Shown one piece after another: positions 15,278 through 22,091 of a stretch of DNA of 22,091 nucleotides. The notes under the pieces are model-generated. The model saw only the letters and a program-made list of their open reading frames with translations, was not told where the DNA came from and did no database searches. Position 1 is the first letter of the stretch; each line of letters opens with the position of its first letter. This DNA comes from Hydnum rufescens UP504 (lineage: Eukaryota > Basidiomycota > Agaricomycetes > Cantharellales > Hydnaceae), in assembly GCA_014904985.1 (NCBI GenBank), contig MU129035.1:165605-187695 (forward strand), given 5' to 3'. The translations under genes and the position numbers were made by a program.

Positions 15278-17548
15278 ACATCACACTCCAGCTTTCCATC
15301 GTACCGGATCCACTTTCTGAATGATATATCCCTGTCCAGCGGGAACGAACCCCCTGGGTACAGGAAGGGGCACGCTGCTTACTTGGGCATGCCATGCGCA
15401 TCGACGTGCGCATATCTGGTGTGTTGCGTTTTTCCCCTCTGGTCCAATGTTGGGAAGCTTCGCATCGACCTGTACAATTTCAATCAAACGAGGGTTCGAC
15501 GTGCCTACCAGGCCTTGGCGAGCGTGCCTGTTTGGGTTTCGTCGTCAATCGGCGGCACAATCTATTCGCTGGATGATTCTGCTCCCCATGAGATGCGATA
15601 GATTTCGGTTCGCCCGATGGAGGTCAGATCATTGGCCACCTGCCCTACTCAGCGATAATTGTACAACCTGGTGTGGATGACGTGGGTGAAGTCGATATTA
15701 ACCAGGGGGACATTTGGTTGTTTCCACGGCGCGTACTGATTTGTCCCTCTTCCCTCTCACATGGTGCCCTTTAGACCATCGGTTTTTTTTTTTTGGAATG
15801 ATACCCTTGTTGAGACCCATGTCGCGAATTCTTCACCATGTGATTTTCCCTCCGTTTTGTTCGAGTGACCATTGGCAGTGATATTATTTGGTGATTGGGT
15901 GGATGAACAGAGCTTACCCTCTTGTATCGGAAGGGGGGATTGAATCATACATTGTGGTGCCTAAATTAATATTTTCGGGGGCAATCGTAGGGTGCTCCAC
16001 TAATGGCCAACAAACGCAGGACGAAGAATGGTTTATGTAATACGAGGGGGAAAGGTTCAGATGGATCAGTAGCATGTCATCACAAGGCCACACTAGTACT
16101 TCCGTATCCTAAATCAAATAATTGACCGAATCCCGGAGGGCTCTCTCGAACCTAGCCACCCGGGATGAGGCAAAGAATCTCGAGTTAGGAAGATCAGCTC
16201 ACAGCAGTACTTGTCAATGGGGCCAAGTTCGATGAGTATGGTTCTCCTGAACCGTCGAAAAAAAACCACGCGATGAAAGCCAGACAAAGATCTACACCCG
16301 AGATGGGTGGAAGAGAACGGCAGTATTTGACGCGTTCAGGAGACCGCGTAGAGGGTGTAATACCGCGTTGTGCTTCTAACCAAGAGATGAACACGCCAGG
16401 GAGCGAGCAGGTTCACTCAGGTAAGTATTAACGCTCTTCAAGTCCCAGCAACATCGCCAGCACCGAAAACTTGCAGCCTGATCTCCTCGACCACGAGCTA
16501 TGCCTTTAATTGTACCTTCGGAAAAATCGCCTCGCCGCTCCCGGCCTTATTCGTCGAGTGGTTCCATAGCATATTCGGATGGTCGCAATTGAGGCTCATT
16601 CGACGGAGCCGACAACCATTCAGTCAAAACACGTCCCGTATTTCATTTTCCTTGTTTGACATCCCGGGAAGCGAAGAGGGATGGAAGGTACATGGTCCAG
16701 TAACAACTAGTTGATGACGATTACGCCGGCCGGACCATGCAGTATGTGTTGATTACTATAGCATTTCCTCTACTTCCTGTCGAGGTTGTAGTGAATCCTA
16801 ATAGCCAGCTATAGACGAATAGCTGCATGGAGGCTGGGAGAGGACGATATGAATCTTCAAGAAGGGAGAGCGGGGCACTCCGCTAAAAGGGGTCTGAGCC
16901 TTGACTTTCGTTAAGTCACCAGCGACAGATAGAGGTTGTGGTGCGAGATGGCGAGTCCCGTGCGGCAGAAACCTCTTCTCGCAGACAATCAAGGATGCAC
17001 ACACCTTCCCCAGGCAGTGTGGATCCTTCGTCAGGGCAATAAAGTTGGGGAAGATCGCTGGAGAGGCGGAGGAGCGAAAAAGTAAGGTACACGCCCAGTT
17101 GAAAACACTACTAATGGATGGAAAATGCACCTGTCCTCGGGCTCTCCAATCGCCTTGAACACTTTCCAACGTCGGCCAAGGTCTAAACAACGATTGGAGA
17201 GGACGATGAGCTACGAAGCGAAATTTAGCAGGAATGGTTCTGGTCAGGCGGATGTTTGTTTCGGACATCCATTCCGGTCGCAAGACTCCGTAATTTGCCG
17301 GAGCCGCCACCTGCCGAAGTCCCCGGCCCGCAGCCTGTCTGTCAAATTGTGTCAATAAAGATCAACCGTGAGACCGACCGATTGAGGGCCGTCTCGGCTG
17401 AAGTTCAACCCGCCCCCCATAGACGTCGATCCTTAACGGATCAACGGGGACTTTTCCCCATCTCGCTACTTGTCATGTTCCATCACATCTCTATCAGTGA
17501 GTTTGCCCTTCGATTCCTTACTACCGGTCTTACATTTCTTCTCCCCAG
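15278..17548. other. Gene-poor host sequence upstream of the NACHT gene
   Basis: The base composition is richer in CG dinucleotides than the transposons to the left, so this is probably native host DNA. Open frames occur on both strands (for example 15170-15601 plus, 16798-17355 minus, 185 codons), but none shows a domain I recognise. A plus-strand frame near 15610-15730 ends with NQGDIWLFPRR, faintly like a bicupin, and is too short to call. Copy 1 of the long direct repeat (16023-16506) lies here. Intron-like signals (CA|GTGAGT at 17497 to CCCCAG at 17548; GTGCGT at 17608 to TTTTCTAG at 17659) suggest 5' exons of the NACHT gene, but the exon between them carries an in-frame TAG unless CACTAG at 17555 is used. 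Confidence 0.5.
16023..16506. repeat. Long direct repeat, copy 1
   Basis: About 480 bp resembling 21476-21930 in the same orientation with many substitutions and indels. Well-conserved blocks include GAAGAATGGTTTATGTAA, GTCGAAAAAAAACCACGCGA, GATGAAAGCCAGACAAAG and CAACATCGCCAGCACCGAAA. No intact frame spans either copy. The repeats flank the NACHT-APH locus. Confidence 0.8.
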
Positions 17549-17682
17549 CCACTAGTCGTGGGGGGCTGGATCTGCCGGTATTCGTGGGGACGATGTCCAC
17601 AATAGCTGTGCGTCCTCTCCAACTTCTCTAGTTTCCTTCCCCATACTATGCTTTTCTAGACAGCCAGGGCCCTTCGTCTCAT

Positions 17683-19620
17683 ATGCTTCTCGGGTCTCTT
17701 CCTCGAGCGCACTATGCGAGCCACAACTCCAGCCGTAATGACGCCCCCTTGTCGTGTCTCCAGGGTACTCGCGTCAGTATATTGGACGAGGTGACGTCAT
17801 GGTTGAAGAGTGCTAATGGGGAAAGGCCGCCTATATACTGGCTTAACGGTCTCGCCGGAATCGGAAAGTCAACCATCGCAAAAACGATTGCTGGTCGAGC
17901 AGAGGAGAGTAGACTGCTCGGCGCGAGTTTCTTCTTTTCTCGAAACGATGGCCCTGTATGCGATCCACAGTTCGTCTTCCCGACAATTGCTTTTCAACTC
18001 GTTCACTCAGATAATGCATTCCAAGAGGTTATCCTGGACGCCGTGCGGGACGACATGACAGTTGGGCACAAAAAGCTACTGCCTCAACTCCAGGGTTTGA
18101 TCTTAAACCCTCTCCTCCGGATCGATCCGAATCGGGTCCCGGTACTCATCATCCTCGATGCCCTGGATGAATGTGAGGAAGCCGGTGCTGTGGAAATTCT
18201 ACAACTTTTGTTTTCGCTCGTCACCCGAATACCATTTCTCCGGATCTTAGTCACGAGTCGACCGGAGCCTCATATATCCTCAATGTTCTACCAGGCTTCG
18301 AACTACGTAAAAACAGTTCTTGATGATGTCGAAGCCTCAATTATTCAACAGGACATCCTCCTTTACCTCCGCACTGAATTGGCCGACATTCCTCGCAAAC
18401 TGCGTCTTCGTATGGATGCTAATTGGGCATCGAGAGACGAGATAAATTTGCTGGTCGAAAAGTCAGGGAAGCTCTTCGTTTATGCCGCCACATCAATTCG
18501 TTTCATTGGCGACGACCATGTGCGACCCCCTTGTCTACAGCTACAAGTCATACTTGGCACCCAAACTGCCCAGGAAGTAGGTGCTTCTCCGTACAAGTGG
18601 GTGGATGATCTTTATATGGCCGTGATCCGTAAATCCCTTTCCGATTCCAATCGTACCACCGTCGTTGAGCGCTTTCAGGTCGTCGTTGGGAGCATCGTTT
18701 TGCTGCGCGAGCCTCTCCCACTGCACCCCTTCTCGCGGTTTGTGCGGTGTGAAATGAAGGACATCGATGCGGTCATGTGGGATTTCGGCTCGATTGTTAT
18801 CCCCCCATCAAACGAGGACGGCGTCCTTCGTATTTATCATCCTTCGTTTCGGGACTTCATCATGGATGCATCACGATGTTCTGATCCTGGCTTTGTGATT
18901 ATTCCGATCCCAACCCAGGAACGACGACATGCCATTCGATGCTTCGATCTGTTGACGAGATTCCTGAAACGGGATATAGCAGAACTATCAGATCCCTCGC
19001 TCCTGAACAAGGAGGTGGATGGATTTGAAGAGAAAGTGAGAGAAGCGGTATCGCCTGAGGTGCAATACGCATGTAGATATTGGGCATCGCATCTGGCGTG
19101 TGTGCCGTTGGGAGATGAGATGGTGGAGAAAGAACTGGAGGAGTTCTCGATGCGGTCCCTTTTATGGTGGTTCGAGGCGATGAGCCTAATCGGTAGTGTC
19201 TCCAATGCTGTAAACTCGATACGGGAAGCGCACCGCTGGGCAGTCAGTGTATTCCATTGTTTATCGTTGGATAACCTGCTCATTGGACAATGACTGTAAT
19301 TGCAGATAACGTCGAAATGCGAGTTAAATCTGGTTACCCTACTGGCGGACGCCCACCAGCTCCTTCTTGATCACGGCGAGGTGATCAGAGCGAGTGCGCT
19401 GCATGTGTATGAGTCCGCTCTGCCACTTACACCGCGTAACACTGTGTTGTACAAAGTATATTTCAATGAAACAAGGTATTCAATTCGTGGGGTGCAGGGG
19501 GGTGAGTTTGAATCGCTACGCAGCTTGAGCAGTTCACTCGGTCATTCTGAACCCGTCACGTCCGAGCCAGAAGCAGAGTTTATATCTGTACGTTACGGTC
19601 CAACTGTTCATGTTTCCTGA
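17683..19620 (+). CDS. NACHT domain NTPase (fungal NLR-like)
   Basis: A STAND NTPase of the type expanded in Agaricomycetes, thought to act as a signalling switch in non-self recognition and programmed cell death. Domain marks: a pre-NACHT LPRAHYASHNSS (residues 6-17), P-loop NGLAGIGKST (55-64), Walker B VLIILDALDE (154-163) with the NACHT-typical small residue and acid following, and sensor RILVTSRPE (187-195). A 63-nt intron (19243 GTCAGT to 19305 TTGCAG, phase 0) avoids the TGA at 19291-19293. It joins AHRWA to ITSKCELNLVTLLADAHQLL and then HVYESALPLTPRNTVLYKVY, the usual segment before WD40 repeats. WD40-like sequence then begins with LGHSEPVTS but goes no further: the frame either stops at 19618-19620 or splices at 19588 into the downstream APH exons. 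The start at 17683 is the first in-frame ATG; upstream exons are possible because sequence before it is also open back to 17659. Confidence 0.88.
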
Positions 19621-19644
19621 TTCCTGTTAAATGGTCTTGGTTAG
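19588..19644 (+). other. Predicted intron A at the NACHT/APH junction
   Basis: 57 nt, TCT|GTACGTTACGG to TCTTGGTTAG, phase 0. It closely resembles intron B (19675-19730) in donor (GTACGTTA) and tail (AANTGGTCTTGG..AG), so the two are duplicates. It contains the stop codon at 19618 used if it is not removed. Confidence 0.65.
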
Positions 19645-19674
19645 ATGTCTTCGCCCGATGAAGACTTCATCCTT
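19645..19674 (+). other. 30-nt micro-exon between NACHT and APH parts
   Basis: Encodes MSSPDEDFIL, exactly 10 codons, ending at donor GTACGT. The peptide preceding intron A (EPEAEFIS) has a similar acidic pattern, consistent with duplication of an exon-intron module. It is either the first exon of a separate APH gene (ATG at 19645) or an internal exon of a NACHT-APH fusion. Confidence 0.6.
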
Positions 19675-20908
19675 GTACGTTAGCGTGCTATTGCCAAGCT
19701 TCTTGGCTTCTGCTAACTGGTCTTGGACAGGGATCCTCTGACTCCGAAGCCAATGACACAGCCCCACGCTCTGAAATCTCCACGGCTCCATCTGAAAGCT
19801 CCAGTGTTGTTTATGGTCAAGAATCGTTCTCAACATTTTCCACCAAGGTCGAGGCGTTAATGATAGCCCTCTTTCCCTTTGCACAAGTTCTCGACATCGA
19901 AAGGATGACAGGGGGTGGATACAACCGAATTATTGGCGTCCACCTTTCTAATCATGAACGCTATGTTCTCCGCATCCCTCGCCTGCACCCTCGTTTCAAC
20001 GAATTGAGCAATCAGGTGGCCGTACTCCGGTATATCAAAGACCACTCGACTATACAAGTCCCGTCCGTCGTGCATTTTGACACTACCAACCAAAATCCGC
20101 TGGGTTGGTCTTATGCCTTACAATGCCGAATTGAGGGTCTTCCGTTGTCTGAGTACATGCCTGACCTCGTGTCGGGTGACTGGAACAGTCTCACGGATCA
20201 AGTTGCGTATGTGACGAGTCAAATCTGCTCCTTGACTTTTCCTTCGATCGGTATTCTGCGCGCTAAAGCACCCGACGACGTAAGTGCCCTTCGCTTCGGC
20301 CTTCCTCCTCAATTACGAGAACCAGATTATTATGATTCCCTGCGTCTCCTTTTGACAACACACTCGCTTACCTCAAACAATGCTTCGATATCCATATCGA
20401 TAATTCACTGTTTGAGGACCCAAATGCCATCTGGACACCGTCCCTCATGAGAAGGTTGAAGGATGCCGTCGTTGCACTAGCAGCTAAACAGCCCTTCTCC
20501 AACCGCTTCTCACTCCTTCACGAGGACTACGAAGCGCGAAACTTTCTGGTCACCAAGAATGAATCGGGACGGTTCGTTGTTCAGGCAATACTTGATTTTG
20601 ACGGGGCAGTGGCTGCACCGATAGAAGCCGCTTGGCCCTTTCCCCATTGGTTGTGGACGTGGGATGTCAGGGCAAAGGAGGGCATCTCCGATCTGGCCGA
20701 TGCGATCCCGGAATCTGAGGAGAGAAAGCAAATCAAGGAATATTTTGAGGACCAAATTGAACACCTGGTTCCTGGATTCATGACTGCACGGGCTAACAAC
20801 TGGGAGATTCGTGAACTTTTTTACTTTGCAACCAATGGCTTGATATCGAATGAAGATGACAGGAGGGCGCAAAAGTACCTGAGGTCGAAAAGGCGCGGCA
20901 TCCGCTAG
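19645..20908 (+). CDS. APH-family kinase-like protein (aminoglycoside phosphotransferase fold), frameshifted
   Basis: After the micro-exon and intron B (19675-19730), the frame from 19731 reads GSSDSEANDTAPRSEI, a Ser/acid-rich linker. The N-lobe follows (MTGGGYNRIIGVHL glycine loop, RYVLRIPRLH), with the linker ALQCRIEGLPLSEYM. The C-lobe has LLHEDYEARNFLV (Brenner-type HxDxxxxN with catalytic Asp) and AILDFDGAVAAP (metal-binding DxD). These are the defining motifs of fungal APH/choline-kinase-like enzymes, which phosphorylate small molecules or proteins; the substrate is unknown. Between REPDYYDS and SPFDNTLAYLKQ (near 20335-20345) the frame shifts, and no splice pair explains it. This is therefore either a one- or two-base indel in a pseudogene, or a sequence error. 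The stop is TAG at 20906-20908. It starts 24 bp after the NACHT stop. Confidence 0.82.
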
Positions 20909-21475
20909 GTTCATATAGAGTATCCCCTTCTGAATACAACTGAATATTTGCTGTTTTGGATTTAGGATCAGGAGTTTCTCCAGAGTAGCCACATAGGAAG
21001 AAACCATTGTTGAAATTTATTTAAAATATCTTGTGTATTATGTGCAGAATTTAGGCCCAACCCTAATTTTTCTTAGACTGATTGTGATCAGTTGGTCTCG
21101 CTTCCTCCCTAGGTCTCCACTAGGATCAGACTTCTATCCAGTCGCGTCAGCGCACGTTCCCCGACGCCTCACCACAAATAGGAGAGGACAGGGAAAGTGT
21201 AATCTGACTGCCTTCTAAACGAAGGCAAAGAAAGAGCGAAAATATGAACATATTCACTCAGCCCCCAAAGTTTCACCCCAGGGCTTGGTCGCAGACGTCT
21301 GTTCTCTGATTAAAATATGTATGCTCCCGAGCAGATGGAAGCTGGGGAACGATGGTCTGAATGATGAGGACCACTGCGGAAGCCATGGAACGATTAAAGA
21401 GTGGTGATGTGGGGATATTGGATATTCTGGGTAAACAGGGGACGTCCTGCGGCTGATGTTCAAGAAGCACGGCAT
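20909..21475. other. Intergenic region downstream of the APH gene
   Basis: No supported gene. It contains the AT-rich stretch 21010-21050, which may serve for 3' end formation, and short open frames on both strands without recognisable domains. Confidence 0.45.
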
Positions 21476-21930
21476 GAAGAATAGTTTATGTAACAGGAGG
21501 CAGAAAGGCAACATGAGGTGTGTTCAGGCGAACCAGGAGCAAGGCCTCACTCCCACTTCGGTATCCCAAATCCAACAACACAACGAATTCCAGAGGGCGA
21601 TGGGTATCTAGTGCCGGAGTTCGGCTCACAGCGGCACTTGCAAGGTCGATGAGTATCGCTCTACGGAAGGGTCAAAAAAAATCATGCGGTGAAAGCCAGA
21701 CAAAGCTCTACAATGGTGGATAAGTATTTGACCCGTTACCAAGACTGTGCAGACGTTGCAACGCGTTACGTTTCCACTAAGGGGAAGATGACAGCAAGGG
21801 CAACTAAGATATGAACGCGCAAGGGAGCGAGGCTCAGGGAGCGGGCACGTACTAATGGTGTTCAAGTCTAAGCAACATCGCCAGCACCGGAAACTTGCAG
21901 CGTAATCTCCTCGTCGGCGAGCCACGCCTT
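21476..21930. repeat. Long direct repeat, copy 2
   Basis: About 455 bp, the counterpart of 16023-16506 (5.45 kb away, same orientation). Conserved blocks: GAAGAATAGTTTATGTAA, GTGAAAGCCAGACAAAGCTC, AGCAACATCGCCAGCACCGG and AAACTTGCAGCGTAATCTCC. On the minus strand a short frame from an ATG near 21933 reads MKAWLADEEITLQVSGAGDV before a stop. The equivalent in copy 1 keeps EEIRLQVFGAGDV, so a decayed duplicated gene start is possible. Confidence 0.8.
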
Positions 21931-21938
21931 CATTATAA

Positions 21939-21968
21939 GATAGTGGACACTCATACTCATCCACTATC
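21939..21968. repeat. 9-bp inverted repeat
   Basis: GATAGTGGA (21939-21947) and TCCACTATC (21960-21968) around a 12-nt spacer, directly after repeat copy 2. The last ~120 bp of the window show nothing further. Confidence 0.55.
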
Positions 21969-22091
21969 CCGGCACTTACCGGCATCTCTTTAAGCAGGGT
22001 CGTATGTCGATCCTTCCGCAACCGGATGTATCCAGAGAGCACGTGATGCACTGTTTCCAAGGAGCGGTAGTCGCCATGAGTCGTCACTGTC

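Noticed and set aside
15610..15735. Bicupin (oxalate decarboxylase-like) fragment, NQGDIWLFPRR
   Set aside because: Only one motif-like stretch, no His-rich metal-binding motif before it and no continuing homology after it.
16798..17355. Minus-strand 185-codon frame
   Set aside because: No domain recognised and no neighbouring exons; GC-rich host sequence opens long frames by chance. Kept only as unassigned.
21905..21935. C2-type domain start of an NLR (EITLQVSGAGDV) on the minus strand
   Set aside because: Only ~20 residues before a stop; resemblance to C2 starts is too weak, so it is mentioned only with the direct repeat.

Overview
The window looks like a TE-rich chromosomal region of a filamentous basidiomycete, most likely an Agaricomycete (mushroom-forming fungus). 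The evidence is the short 50-70 nt spliceosomal introns (GTRNGT...CTRAC...YAG), a NACHT-type NTPase of the kind expanded in Agaricomycetes, and fungal Ty3/gypsy, hAT and pogo-like elements. Nothing prokaryotic is visible. I cannot name the species.

Layout. (1) 160-520: mutated Ty3/gypsy RNase H relic (+). (2) 520-1997: unassigned, low-complexity sequence. (3) 2006-5808: a 3.8-kb non-autonomous hAT-type DNA transposon, with 17/18 matching TIRs (TAGGGTATTGCAYGGGGT) and a perfect 8-bp target duplication, GAATAGGG. It carries no transposase. It holds a captured, broken Hsp70 gene segment (minus strand, with its own unspliced intron) and eight copies of a GCAAAAAGAGCAGC...GCTGCTCTTTTTGC hairpin. 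Seven of these hairpins sit inside ~101-115-nt intron-like units with 5' splice site and 3' splice site, most with a branch site. Recurrent exon ends encode an HTPxxAGVWxYK-like peptide. (4) 5817-6480: diverged repeats. (5) 6674-10059: 3' part of a Ty3/gypsy chromovirus (integrase, chromodomain), a convergent antisense spliced gene, a polypurine tract and the 3' LTR. (6) 10060-10990: pogo/Fot1-like transposase fragment (minus strand) into which the gypsy element appears to have inserted. (7) 10996-11390: solo LTR with 5-bp target duplication AGTGC. (8) 11748-15269: a second hAT element with 8-bp target duplications (7/8) and a BED-finger/hAT transposase of at least 10 exons, damaged by few lesions. 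(9) 15270-17660: gene-poor host sequence of higher CG content. (10) 17683-20908: NACHT NTPase followed immediately by an APH-type kinase-like domain. Splice signals allow the two to be read as one NACHT-APH fusion, and the junction consists of a duplicated exon-intron module. (11) ~480-bp diverged direct repeats at 16023-16506 and 21476-21930 flank this locus.

How it fits together: most of the left 15 kb is nested, mutationally decaying transposons. Many stops are Arg codons changed to TGA, consistent with loss of methylated CpG. The right 6 kb is a candidate innate-immunity-like (NLR-type) locus. The two features that seem least like known annotation are the array of hairpin-bearing introns inside the hAT element and the NACHT-APH junction.
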